Shown here: one piece after another, positions 41,687 to 53,601 of the stretch | Layout of the letters: every line of letters starts with the position of its first letter | Position numbering within the stretch: position 1 is the first letter of the stretch | Source of the DNA: Annona cherimola | Lineage: Eukaryota > Streptophyta > Magnoliopsida > Magnoliales > Annonaceae | Length of the DNA stretch: 64,000 bases | Assembly: GCA_030490835.1 (NCBI GenBank) | Contig: CM059973.1 | Span: forward strand, 84,893,221-84,957,220 | Reading direction: 5' to 3' | Translations under genes and position numbers: made by a program | The notes under the pieces: model-generated | Told to the model about the DNA's origin: nothing | The model's input: only the letters and a program-made list of their open reading frames with translations | Databases searched by the model: none

Positions 41687-43969
41687 CTTTTCAACTCTTG
41701 AGTGTGGTAATTTCATCTCCGTAATATAACATAGGCTTGTTAAGGTGTCAAGATAAGGTAGAGGCCTTAAGTTGGTGCTTTAGTCTCAACTGAGATTATT
41801 TAGTTGAGGTATTAGCCTTGGTGAAGACTATTCCTTGAGATATCAAATCAATTTAAAAGATATGAAAAGGAAAGCGGGAAATGATGAAAAACTTAAAATG
41901 AGGTATTTATATTTACCCTTGTATGAATATCTGCACGACCTTTCATTTATTTACGTGTTAAGGGCTTTTCATCTGTACTTGTATTCTATATGTTCACAAA
42001 GAAATCCACCCAGATCGAGCCAAGGACAAACCTAAAAATCTTCTAAATTGCAATATTACGAAATTAATGACATCAGTTTCCTCGTTTGAAGGTGAAAAAG
42101 GGAATGCTATCTCAACCCATCCTTTTTGACGAGGCAAGTAATTAACTAGCATACCCCTTGAAAGATTATTGAGGTAGGCCAGTCAGAGTTCCTTTTTGGG
42201 CATTTTGGAATATATTCTTTTAAAAAGTGAATGAACTTTGAATGATCCAAGAGGGAACAGGATCTATTTTATTTGCAATTTTGATTTGCAATCTTCTCTT
42301 GTCTCTCATTATACTCAACCAAATAATATTTATATATATAAAAAATAAGATAATATTTTTAATGAGATTTTACCTTTTAAACGGTCAATATACATTTTTG
42401 TTATCATTCTTGTACTTTCTACCATCGAATCCTGTGTTTTCATTAATTAAAATTTTCTGTGTAGCCTTGCCGTTTTAGCTCACCGAAATATTTCCATTAA
42501 AACAAATTAAAATGGACTACAGTATTATTTTTTTTTCTTTCACATTCTTAATAATGAACATAAAGTTATCTTGATTAAAAATTTAAACAATCCTAAGTAA
42601 TGAGAATTCTTTAAAATCACATGATTTAATAGAAATCCAAATATGGCCTATCTGGTGTCTATGATTACGATAATTTTTTAGATAACAATTAAGCAGATAA
42701 AATAAATACAAGAATCGCCTACCTGCCAGCCAAAATTACATAAGATTTCATAATGTAATCAAACCGTGTCACTTAATAGAAAGAATCAGCAAATGTAATT
42801 TTACGAAAACATTGCTTTAAATTTATCCATTATTTTGATTTATCTTACGTACGCCCATTGGCTTTAGTTTTATTTATGTGGACATGAAGCAAATCAATTT
42901 ACTCCCTGCATCAATCTCTGATGAAACATCATTTGTTTTGCTGCTTTCTAATCACTGATTAAGGCTAAGGACCTGTTTTGGCTAGCGGTTGAATTAACAC
43001 CCACATTAAGTAAAAAGGCCATGATTTTTTTTTTTTTTTTTTTTTTTGATATTTCTGTACACATCATGACATTACAAAGCACATTCACAACCTTACATTA
43101 TAAAGGGAATTTTTTTTTCTAAACCCCCATCATAAAAGAGAAATTATAAACTCCCACAACAGAGTTAAGATTAGAAAACCTTTATTACAGAAAGGCTAAC
43201 GTGTAAAATATCATACATGATACTTGCGCTCAACACGAATGGATGTTACAACGACACTTGCCTTGATTTGGTGCTGCGCTTTCTAAAGTTTTAATGCTAA
43301 AAGTTTGGGCGGAATGAATGAGCTCATCCAAAAGTTTCAAAGAAATAAAGAATTTTACCGCTTTCCATGGAAATTAAGCCGTGCCAAATAATGCCCTGGG
43401 ATATTCCAAAGGAAGCGTGGGATTTCCTACGGTTTCTACCGTTCCTCTTCCTAGCGAGCCAACCAATGCTATTAAGTGAAAACCTAACCCTGGCAAGACC
43501 CACCTATCCCGACCATGACCCAACACTGAAGTGGCCCGTTTGTGGGTCAGCCACACGCCCGCATGCCACATTCAGAATTATTTGACTGTCAGCCCCTGCA
43601 GTCTTATTATAGTGTAAAAGCCACTGACTATCATTTTGCATACTGAGCCCCTTAAAGAAAAAAAATTTCTTAACACATCTGAATTTCAACCAAATGAACG
43701 GGGGAAAGGAAAGAACTACAATATCGACAATAAAAGTTCCAAGGTGCAATATTACACATTTATAGGGTCTAACATGCAAATGGCGTGATAAAGTTAAGAT
43801 CAAATTGTTCAATTTCAGCGCGCCATGTGGCTGGACGTCGAACGCCATGCTTCCACCGTCCCGCGCAACCGCCACAATTTGTGAGGCAAAAAATCGCCCG
43901 TACTCGCCGATTAACTGGGCACCACGTCGCCATGTGAAAAACAAGCGATCGCCATTCGCTCTCCGTAGA
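41687..43969. other. Intergenic, upstream of the REVEILLE gene
   Basis: No gene seen. A poly-T tract lies at 43027-43047. GC content rises from about 43350 toward the REVEILLE promoter. Confidence 0.45.
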
Positions 43970-43975
43970 CACGTG
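43970..43975. promoter_or_regulatory. G-box in the REVEILLE promoter
   Basis: CACGTG, the palindromic site used by plant bHLH and bZIP light and clock regulators, lies about 210 bases before the start codon. I found no exact evening element (AAAATATCT) in the near-upstream sequence. Use in vivo is inference. Confidence 0.5.
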
Positions 43976-44183
43976 CGTATCCAGCCAAACCAGCGCGCTC
44001 TACCTCACGCTCTTCCCCCCCAACTCACTGTCCCCCTTTCTCTGCTGCAAACTCGCGGCCATATATCTTCTTACCATTTTACCGATTTTTTCTTTCGACG
44101 GATGCCCTGGATATCCATCGCACTTCATCTTTTCGCTGCTGATGCAACCAAACGCAAGCAACGATCAGCTCCAGCTCCATCTC

Positions 44184-47100
44184 ATGGCTTCGGACGCCTC
44201 CGCCAAGAAGGCGAGGAAGCCCTACACCATCACCAAATCCAGGGAGAGTTGGACGGAAGAGGAGCACGACAAGTTCTTGGAAGCCCTTCAGCTGTAAGTT
44301 GCATCCATCCATCGGATTTCTCCACTGTCATGCTTTCCCTCTTGTTCGCGCGCTGCTGCGTGGTTTTTCCTTCGGATGTGGAATTTGGCTCTTGTTCGTG
44401 GATTGTCCAGGTAAGGAAAGTTTTGTAATAATTGTGGGAACTTGTGTGGTAACTTTAGTGTCTGCTTGTAATAATTGTGGGAACTTGTGTGGTAACTTTA
44501 GTGTCTGCTTGTAATAATTGTGGGAACTTGTGTGGTAACTTTAGTGTCTGCTATTGGCGTCGGTGTCGGCGTCGGTGTCGGTGTCGGTGTCTTTCAATGG
44601 ATGGGGACGACGCCATTTCTCGGCCACATTATTTATGCTTGTGCGTTGGGGATTAAATAAGAATCTGGAACTGAATGTTACAGTTGTATTCTAAGCGAGG
44701 TTGTTGGGATGCGGAGGTAGAAGATGTAAGGGGGTACAGAGGCGAGAAAAGGGGACCTAGGACTGTGCTCCCAGTTTAAATCTTCACAATTTCAATAGGT
44801 ATAGAAACTTTATCCATAATCATAATTAACATTTTTTGTGTGCAAATGTTTGACATGGATTTAGTGCCCTGGGTGCTTGACATCCTCAGTTCTGGATATC
44901 CTTCAGTCTGACCTTATTTGGATATTTCCGTGTGTTATCACACATCCATCATTCGTTGCCATATATTATATACATTGGAAGCTTATCTGTTTTTTTTTTT
45001 TTCCTTTTCCTTTTTGTTTTTGTTTTGTTTTGTTTTTCTTTTTTGGGAAAAGCCTTTGTATTCGAGTATTGGAGTAGTGATGGGATCAGGTTCTTAGATC
45101 TGGATCCGAGAGAAACTTAATGAGAAATTGGAAGAAATTTAGGGGAGGATGAGGAGAAAGAGGAAGAAGAGAAGTGAACTGGAACTAGGGTAGAATAGAA
45201 AGAAGAATTTGAGAGGAAGAAGAAGAAGAAGAAATTGGGAAAAAGGGTAGTGCGATCGAGAGAGAAAGGGGAAGAGGATGGGACGCGGGGGAATTGGTAG
45301 AGATAATGAAACAGGAAATATCTCAAATCATTAGGTGTAGCCATTCCATTCATCCCATTGGCTATTCATGGTCAAGTCGACAATAACAAAAAACACCAAT
45401 AAGGGAATGTGAATGACTAAAATGTAATAAAATACAAAAGTGCTACTTTAGTCTCCCTAGTTGAGTCACATCAACTAGGTCCTCCATTTCGTGCACGAAC
45501 AGTATAATTAACTTAAAGTAATATAATATCTACCCCTTAAATCATGTGTCTATTACACTTCTCATGTGGTTTCTAGAAACAAAAGGCTCAGTTGTTACAT
45601 AATTGTGTTAATATCACTGTGATGGGCCCAAATAAAACAATCAGTTTATTTTTTTTCCTCTTTGGCTGTTATATAGGTTTGATCGTGATTGGAAGAAAAT
45701 TGAGGACTTTGTTGGTTCTAAGACTGTCATTCAGGTATCTTTTATGTTATGTTCTGCATAGATTTTTGACCAGCATGTCAATGATGACCAAAAATGGAAT
45801 TATGTGAGCATGTGGACACATTGCTTATGATATGGGTATACATCAGTGTGTGTGTGTGTTTTTCCATGATTTCCATTCTTTGCTTTCTCTGAAGTATTTT
45901 CTTGTCCATCCTTTATATTATGCACAACTATCAAGTTTATTTAGAACTGTGGACAGTGTATAGTCAATTGATGTTTATGCTTAAGGGGGGATATATCAAC
46001 TGATTAACTAGATGTTCGGGAATGGTATGATAAGGAGATAGGAGGGTTAGAAAATAAAACTCTTACAAGTTAGGAAGTGGAATGAATGCAGAATTGGAGG
46101 AATTGTAAGAATTCCAAATTTATTGATGCTAAACAAGTTTCACACATGCTAGCTTCAGTAAACTGCTCTTGTAGAATACAAAGTCTTTTCTTTTCTCCTC
46201 TTAATTCATACTGTCAACACTCTAAAATATGTTTATATAATAAATGTGCCTTTTATGATTCAGGTCAAATTGCTGGGTGGAACAGGTAACTCAATGTAAT
46301 TATGCTATAAGTTTGAAGAGAAACCAAAAGGTGCCTGTCATCTTTTATATTGTGGTCAGTTAACATGGAAACCTATGTCTGAATGAGAATGCTTTGGATG
46401 CTTTAATTATGTGATTGATGATGCGTATGAACTAAGTGGTTCAAATTATCAACAATGATCAATAATGATCAATAATCACCAATAAAAGTAGTTTGAGAAA
46501 TCTGATTTTGGTGCCTAAGAGCTTTTAGGAAATTAGATTCTTAGAAAATTAGTTGGTGTTATTTTATGGACACTTTTCAAATGCTCTAGGTATCGGGGGC
46601 TTTAACTTGGTGATCAACTGTATGCTTGGAGTTTGGTAATGGAATATGAAGTGGAGGTCACTTCAGCCAATCATTCTTGAAATTCGGACATTTATCAGGA
46701 TTATTGAAAAATTGGTGATATGTTTATACAGATCTAATGGAGCAATTTTGGACTATAAGTTGGGTTTCCACTTGACTAGAGATTGTAAATTCATTAGGCG
46801 AATGTTACACCAACAGGTATGCTGGCTGTCCTTGTCACTATGAAGAAAAGTGCAGGTACTTTAACAATAGGAAAGACTCCTTAGATCTTTTTGAAGATTC
46901 TTGGTCCTGAGTATGCTCGTCCTTTGGGAATTCTTCAAGCTCTGGCAGATGGGACACTCTGCTTTAACATTAGCAATACGAAAGAGTAGAAACATTATAA
47001 TGAATGGGTTAAACTATTCCCTCTGACCTAATGTTTGCTTTGGCAGAAGTCTGTTCCTTGGTTAGATGTAGTTCTAGTAGGGCCTAACGACAGCATATAC

Positions 47101-50100
47101 TGATGGTTAGTCCATTTTATTTGACGTGATCTTGAGAAAATTTTACCGTCTTTTGTACTTTCAAGTATTCAAACTCCTAGGGGCATCTTATGCAGCTGAC
47201 GATGTGTTGTGAGAAACAGCATTGGTCATTTGATACTCCAATTTTGTGCTGAGAAAACTTATTATTTTGTGAAGTTGTTTGCTTGAAACCCTTTTTTCAA
47301 TACACAATGCCCACATTGTTTTTTTTTTAAAATTTTTATGATGTATTCTTTTGTTGAATTCTCCTTCTAGATTCGAAGCCATGCCCAGAAATACTTCCTG
47401 AAGGTTCAAAAGAATGGTATTGTGGCACATGTTCCACCCCCTCGTCCAAAGCGCAAAGCTGCTCATCCTTATCCACAGAAGGCTCCAAAGAATGGTATGT
47501 GTGGTCTTATCATTGACAATAAGTACTCTTTTCCAGAATGCAAGATTCACATGTATTGATTTCTTGATTTTCTACATTTTTGAGGGTTTCACAGCTTTAG
47601 CACCACTGCAAGTATCAACATCAATTTGTATTTCACCTCCATGGGATGATGCAAGCATGCTTCTAAACAATTCATGCAACGCTGTTATGCCTTCCCAAGG
47701 TAACACTTCCCTTGAAGAAGTTGTAGGCAATGGTTTATGATTTATTCTTCCTTATTTTCTTTGTTAGAATTTTTTTTTTTTAATTGTCTTTACATGCACT
47801 GGACCGAACTCTAGTATTTTCTAATGATTTTCAATTTCACACATACACAATATATTGGAATTATGGGGGAAGTAGGGCGATAAGCCCCTACTTGGCGGAG
47901 ACTTATTTTCTTGAATCCTTACATGAAGAGGAAAACGGAAAGGAAAGGAAACTAAGGAGATGAAATGAAAGAATTTGGGATTGGTATTTCTTGATTCCAT
48001 TACACAGTGTCACTCGCTCTCTTATATCTCTGTTCCGTCCCATTCCTAACTGCCTTTGGCCATGTTACATTTACACGTGCCTATCATTCCATCCCCCATG
48101 AGAATCAACCTTGTCCGCAAGTTTGAAAAAATTTGAAAATTCAAAACTGAAATTTGAAACGAATTGCCAGTCTCAATTTTCCTGGATTGAAGATGGAGAA
48201 ACAGCTGGTATTTTGCCATGCGTGTTGGTGATTTGAGCGCTCTGTGTGATGAAGCAAAACCAAGCCAGCATGCATTGCCATCCGCACACGCCACACATGA
48301 CCTCATGCTTGCCGCGTCATCATAGTGTACCAACTGGCCCACACCCATGTCTGCCCCCTCTTGCGCAATGCCAGTTATCTTCTCGGCCTTCTCTTGCATG
48401 GGGGATTGCTGATGGGTTTCGACTGAACCCTCCTTGCTTGGATCCCACAGCCTCCTCTTGGCTTCCTTTGCATGATCGATGTGACTCGGATTCTTGACAT
48501 TGCCATGCCCTCTACCTCTGATGTCGCCTAGGTGAAGGACTTCAAGGATGGAAACAGATGTAGGGAGACCCTGTGTCGGCGACACCATGACGGCTAGAAT
48601 CCTTGGATTTTGGCAGGGCCGAACTCCCTTCCTTGATGGAGCAGACTCCCTGAAAAGGGAAGGCTTCGGGACGATGTGCACGAACTCTACTCCCATGTTA
48701 GGTTTTGTCTTCATTGCCACCATCGGCGATGTGGGGTCAGTCACCGTCCCTCCTTGCTGTCCCTTGATTTCCATTGTCTCTGCATTCTTGATCTTTTGAT
48801 TCTCGGTGGGAATCTCGTCCTGGCTCACTTTCTTAATCTGGATGGTCAGTTGCCCCACGATATTGCTAGCTGTCTTGTATTTCTCCCAAATCATCGGCAG
48901 GATTGCTTGGTGAATCCCTTCAATTGCTCGTTGGATGGCGGGATCTTCCTGGCCTCTAATTCTTCCCAAGAACCTTTCACTCCTGCTGTTGTTTGGCCAA
49001 CTTCTGACATTCTTGAGCTGGTCTGGTGCTGATGAGAACGCAGTAGCTCATAAATGGCGTGTAGTTGATCTTCTATGCGCCATTGGCCTTGCATGAGGCA
49101 TTCTTCCAACGCGATCGAACCAATTGTGATCTGTTGTCCTAATGTCGTCATTCTGCTGGCTTGTTTCTGTGACTACACAAGCTCCTTTGAATTTTTTTTA
49201 GCTCCTCCTCGAGGCGCTTGCCGCGATCGTCTCTGGCGTGCGCCTGGTCCAGTCCCTTGAACTCTTCCTCTAGCTGCTTGATCCGGCCATCCTGCATCTT
49301 TGCCATCACCGGGATTGATGCTCTGATACCACTTGATAAGCCCCTGCTTGGCAGAGACTTATTTTCTTGAATTCTTACGTGAAAGGAAGAGGAAAACGGA
49401 AAGGAAAGGAAACTAAGGAAATGAAATGAAAGAATTTGCGATTGATATTTCTTGATTCCATTACACCGTTTTGCTCTCTCTCATACCCCTGTTCTGTCTC
49501 ATTCCTAATTGCCTTTGGCGATGTTACATGTACATGTGCCCATCATAGGGACAGACAACTGTAGCTTTTCCATTGGAAGTTCAAGTCAAGCATTTGGAAA
49601 CTGTCAAATGCTCAATCAAGAGGGTCAAGGTTCCCCCTCTTTGTTGAATGGCAGTCGAGGTGTATGTTGTCATGATATTCTCCATAGTCTGTAATTTCTT
49701 CTTCCTTCTCATGGTTAACGAATAATCAGGGTGTTTGGTTGGGAGGAAAAGGAAATACCAATTCCCATTTCCAGGAATTTTCATCTTTCAGGGCATGGCA
49801 TGAAATATACCTATCCTAACAACCCTCCTTTTCCCTTTTTTTCTGATGAATTCTTTTCCCCTTTATTATATATATATATATATATATATTCAATCATAAT
49901 CTATTTTAGCTTTATCACACACATTGCCATTAAGCCTGGATAAAATGACTTCTCCTTTCTGGTTGATAATTTCAAACTTCCGTTGCAATTTTTGTTTTTT
50001 GATGAGTCATTGTAGGACAGGAATCAAGCTGCTCTTGTTATTAGTTGGATAATTTTCAGATGATATCATGATAATAATGATGCTACCAGGCACCAGTTGC

Positions 50101-52168
50101 ACATGACTTAAGCACACATGGAATGGTTTGGATTTTGGATGCAAAATGCACCCCATACATGTCATTACTTTCTATGAAATGCATTTGCTGCTGCAAATGT
50201 CATTCTCTTTATTTAAAAGACATGGATCTTTCATTGAATTCAACACTTTTCAACAGTGTAGCCAGGAAAAATTTTGAGTCAAATGATCTCCACTGAGGTA
50301 AATGTTCACAATGAGACAAATACAAGTCAAAATTTGCTAACAAAATCTTGTGGAAGTTTTGTTGCATAATATGCTGTAGTTCTGTCTAGTTGCTCTTACC
50401 ATGTCAAGATTAGGTGCCCTATTCATTCTCTCTCTCTTTTATTGTTTTAAAATTCTGGCATCTCGTTCTCTCTCTTTTTTTTTAAATATAATTTTTAAAT
50501 TTTGGCAGGGGTGCCGGATTTTGCTGAAGTATACAACTTTATTGGTGGCTTCTTTGATCCATCAACAAAAGACCATAAGGAGAAACTCAAGGAGATGAAT
50601 CCCATCAATATCGAAACCGTAAGTTTTGTTTGTCTTTTCATCTTCATTTTTGCAAAATGCAGTAATGTGGATAGGGTCCTGACTTTTCTAGTGGAATTTA
50701 TTGGATGATCCTTGACCAGTCCTTTTACAGGGAATTTTTAAAATGATGTCTGGTAATTGGAAACTTCTGTACTCTCTCCTGCAGAAGGATACAGTTGTTA
50801 TGATTTTCTAGGCTATGGTTTTAGTAATCTGGTTCGGCCCAAAAAATAAAAAGTAAAAAAAAATAAAAAATGTTCCAAATGTTTTGGCATAGTATTTATA
50901 ATATTATATTAATGGCATGTTTGTTTTTAACCAAAACTTTTCTAACTAAAACTTTTTACTCTCCATGACTATCTTATTTTTTAATTATTTCTTCACATCT
51001 TACTATACAATTATTATACTTTTCGATTATTACTACGCAACTGCCCATAATGCTAACTTCTCTATTTTAACTTTATTTTCTTTACTTCTCATCATTATCT
51101 CTATTATATCATATTATTTTCTACCAATTCAAAAAGTTTTACACCAAAAACTTTTTATCCAAAAGTTCTATAACTTTCTAAATATACCCTAAATTGGCTG
51201 TTACGCTAACTATTTTTGGTTTTCCAAAAGCATAATCTTTTCCTTTTTTCTTCTTTACTCTGCAACCACTCTATGTCTGAATCACTCTCTTCTCTGTGTT
51301 CAAGACGGTTTAATAATAAATCTTTTAATCATTCAGAATTGTTTTATTTCTGTGTAAAAATGCTTGTAAGATGTGGAGCCTTCAATATTTGATTTGGTAT
51401 TGAGTCTTTTCTGAGATGTGTCTAAGATCTCTTTGGTCAATTATGCAGGTTTTGCTATTGATGAGAAACCTCATCGTCAATTTGTCAAGCCCTGATTTTG
51501 AACATTTTGTGAGTACCATTTTCCTTGTTGGTGCCTGAAAAGCATGATAGTGACGTGCAACTCTATTGAAACCCTTGAAGTCTTGTATTGATATTTTCAT
51601 GTGTTATTCCTAAATTTTTCACAGTTTTAAATAAATTGTACATTTGACTGCAATTTAGAGGTAATATTTATCTGGTTATCAGCATTTTCTTCTTTTACAT
51701 GTTCACTCTGTTTGAAGATTTTTTATTTTAACGAAATAGCTTCATAATCAATCAGTGAAAATAGTATCAGTGTGGTTGAGGTGCATTATTGTTTTGTTCT
51801 GGAAATACCTTTTTTGGCATTACTGTGGAATGATTTTTCAACGAAATAACTTCATAATCAATCAGTGAAAATGGTATCAGCGTGGTTGAGGTGCATTTTT
51901 GTTTCAATGTTCTGGAAATATCTTTTTCAGTATTACTGTGGAATGAATTTTTCTTGTATCGATTAAACTTCATTAAAGCAAAGCTGAGAGAGAGGGGCAT
52001 TACGTCTGTATTTATTCGAGCTTGCCTGTGTATCCCTTACTGTTTTCTCATTTTCCTTCTGTTTTTGGACAGAGAAAGGTTATATCCTCACATGACATCA
52101 ATTCCAAACTGGTGAGTTCAGCAGGATTCTCGGCTTCGTATTCAACCCCTGACCTTTTACCATGTTGA
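44184..52168 (+). CDS. RVE8-like: REVEILLE 6/8-type MYB-related transcription factor (8 exons)
   Basis: Exons: 44184-44293, 45677-45734, 47371-47494, 47595-47699, 49549-49659, 50509-50618, 51449-51508, 52073-52168; 774 bp, 257 residues, phases consistent. The single MYB repeat has [20 protein letters not shown] and SHAQKYF (residues 59-65), followed by [18 protein letters not shown], the signature of the RVE8/LCL clade. The C-terminal LCL region reads [18 protein letters not shown], then [15 protein letters not shown]. These proteins bind evening elements in clock genes in the nucleus and activate afternoon genes. An in-frame ATG at 44142 would add 14 residues; I chose 44184 because [15 protein letters not shown] starts like relatives. 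The 3' end is less certain: a GTGAGT at 52112 could be a donor, but reading through to the stop at 52168 gives a family-like tail length. Intron 4 carries a retrotransposon that supplies sequence next to the acceptor. Confidence 0.92.
44425..44551 (+). repeat. 43-bp tandem repeat, three copies, REVEILLE intron 1
   Basis: A unit beginning GTAATAATTGTGGGAACTTG repeats at 44425, 44468 and 44511 with almost no change; the third copy lacks its last two bases. Such near identity means recent duplication. Confidence 0.92.
44555..44590 (+). repeat. GGTGTC/GGCGTC hexamer array
   Basis: Six hexamers of GGYGTC follow directly after the 43-bp repeats in REVEILLE intron 1. Confidence 0.85.
47878..49545 (-). 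mobile_element. Non-autonomous LTR retrotransposon in REVEILLE intron 4
   Basis: 1668 bp, minus orientation. The 5' LTR is 49334-49545 (212 bp) and the 3' LTR is 47878-48086 (209 bp). The 5' LTR starts TGATGGGCACATG and ends CTTATCA. Two bases after it, at 49331-49320, lies TGGTATCAGAGC, a primer-binding site for initiator Met-tRNA. A purine-rich tract (GGGGGATGGA) sits just before the 3' LTR. TAGGG is duplicated at 47873-47877 and 49546-49550. The interior reads as broken gag-like frames with no visible zinc knuckle, protease, reverse transcriptase or integrase, so it needed a helper element. The LTRs differ at roughly two dozen positions by eye, including a small indel, so the insertion is not recent. 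The right-hand TAGGG contains the acceptor used by REVEILLE exon 5. Confidence 0.92.
49868..49889. repeat. (AT)n microsatellite, REVEILLE intron 5
   Basis: A run of about eleven TA dinucleotides. Confidence 0.85.
50913..51189. mobile_element. Tourist-like MITE in REVEILLE intron 6
   Basis: 277 bp with ends TGGCATGTTTG and AATATACCC, flanked by TAA on both sides. The interior (AACTAAAACTTTTTACTCTC) matches the 23737 copy. Confidence 0.75.
51733..51950 (+). repeat. Tandem duplication of about 107 bp, REVEILLE intron 7
   Basis: AATCAATCAGTGAAAATAGT and the sequence after it occur at about 51733-51840 and again at 51841-51950, with several differences and a short insertion in the second unit. 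Confidence 0.85.
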
Positions 52169-52267
52169 GCATCCATTTGCAACTTGCTGATGTATATTTC
52201 TTTATCTTTTTATGCGTCAGTAAAAAAAATGTTGGCTCCAATTACAATTACAGCTATAGCAGTAACT

Positions 52268-52453
52268 TCTGATAGCATTGTTACTATATATATATATATC
52301 TATTTAACTAGAGTTAAGTTGTGAAGTTTGGTTACAAGTTCAAAGGGCACACAGTGATTCAAGTACAGAACTGTAGTGCAAAGCGGATGCAACATGATTG
52401 AATAAAGGCCATGCAGTGAAAAGCATTTCCTATCTGATAGCATTGTTACTATC

Positions 52454-52500
<47 letters not shown>

Positions 52501-52632
52501 TTAACTAGAGTTAAGATGTGAAGTTTGGTTACAAGTTCAAAGGGCACACAGTGATTCAAGTACAGAACTGTAGTGCAAAGTGGATGCAACATGATTGAAT
52601 AAAGGCCATGCAGTGAAAAGCATTTCCTATAG
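52268..52632 (+). repeat. Tandem duplication with a CA microsatellite, REVEILLE 3' flank
   Basis: The unit CTGATAGCATTGTTACTAT through AAAGCATTTCCTAT occurs at about 52268-52433 and 52434-52632. Away from the microsatellite the copies are nearly identical. The first has a short TA run; the second has (CA)n (about 52460-52486) plus TA. This suggests a recent duplication followed by microsatellite expansion in one copy. Confidence 0.88.
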
Positions 52633-53399
52633 TTGCCACAATTAGTAAAGGAATTGATCCGTATAGCTTCAATCAAGAACTGCCTGGAGTTGGCATGCTG
52701 TGGTTTGAGCCAGAGGAAGCAGTAACATTGAGATGCGCAGATCCCCAATGATGCATTTGTTTGCTCTCTGAATGGACGATCCTGTGTAATTTATGTGAGT
52801 GTATATACTTGTAGTTCTGTAAGTGTAAATGTGATGCCCTCGTCTTTGTTCATATGTACATTAATCCTTTTTGTTGCAGGAAATCTTGGTCTATTGTGTA
52901 CACTTGAATACATATTTTGAATTTTTGATATGAGCTATTGCCTTCTTTATCATTTATGCCATCATCTTCTTGTAGCTGGAAATCTAGACAACAGCTTGGT
53001 CGCTTTTCTGGTTATTATTCTGTGATATCTTACTAATCCATGTTGCATACCGGCAACAAATTACCGAAAGAAGTAAGTTATCCATTTTGGGAGTTTTTTC
53101 GTGGTTTCTATCCACAACACTTGCTTAGCTCAGCTCGGTATTGGGAAGAGGGATTGGCAGTTAACAATGAAGTGGTCGGCACCGATGCAGTTATTCACCT
53201 GATCCATCCGAGTGGATTGAGCTTTGCCCCGACATTATTTACACCGACGCATGACTTGGAAGTGGCTTCATTGCGAAATCTGTTTGAGATGTGCAGCCAA
53301 CTCAACGCCCTGAAAGTCCCGTAGCAATGCAATGGCGATGAGCATGAAATCTAATATCCTAATTAGTTGACGTCCATGGTCGCTTGGAAATGGTACAAT
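52633..53399. other. REVEILLE 3' flank and intergenic DNA
   Basis: No gene firmly supported. An open frame of 94 codons at 53040-53324 has balanced composition and a plausible ATG but matches no family I know and has no clear promoter. It could be an orphan exon or chance. Confidence 0.35.
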
Positions 53400-53601
53400 T
53401 AGGATGAATTCCAATCTACAAGTCAGAGTTACATTTTATAGCCAATTGACGTTTTTCAAAATTATTTTATTTTTTAATTACTTCTTCACGTTTTCCATAT
53501 AATTATCATGTTTTTCAATACTTTTTCATAATTACCTATACACTTACATTACTTATTTTAACTTTATTTTCTTTACTCTTTATCATTACTCATCATATGA
53601 C

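Noticed and set aside
43805..44428. Open frame of 207 codons on the plus strand
   Set aside because: It overlaps REVEILLE exon 1 in a different frame and shows none of the family sequence.
44425..44551. Regular 43-bp repeat as a CRISPR-like array
   Set aside because: Copies are directly adjacent with no unique spacers, in an intron of a plant gene.
48046..48969. Minus-strand open frame of 307 codons
   Set aside because: It lies inside the LTR retrotransposon and runs on into the 3' LTR; it is remnant gag-like sequence, not a host gene.
49320..49331. tRNA-like sequence GCTCTGATACCA
   Set aside because: It is the 12-base primer-binding site complementary to initiator Met-tRNA, placed two bases from the LTR, not a tRNA gene.
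50262..50297. Possible extra REVEILLE exon reading [11 protein letters not shown]
   Set aside because: It contains an in-frame TGA before its donor, and exon 5 joined directly to exon 6 ([25 protein letters not shown]) already matches the continuous family sequence.
52112..52748. GTGAGT donor at 52112 and a possible downstream last exon near 52632
   Set aside because: Reading through to the stop at 52168 gives a tail of family-like length; the downstream frames are open in two phases with no recognisable motif. It remains an alternative.
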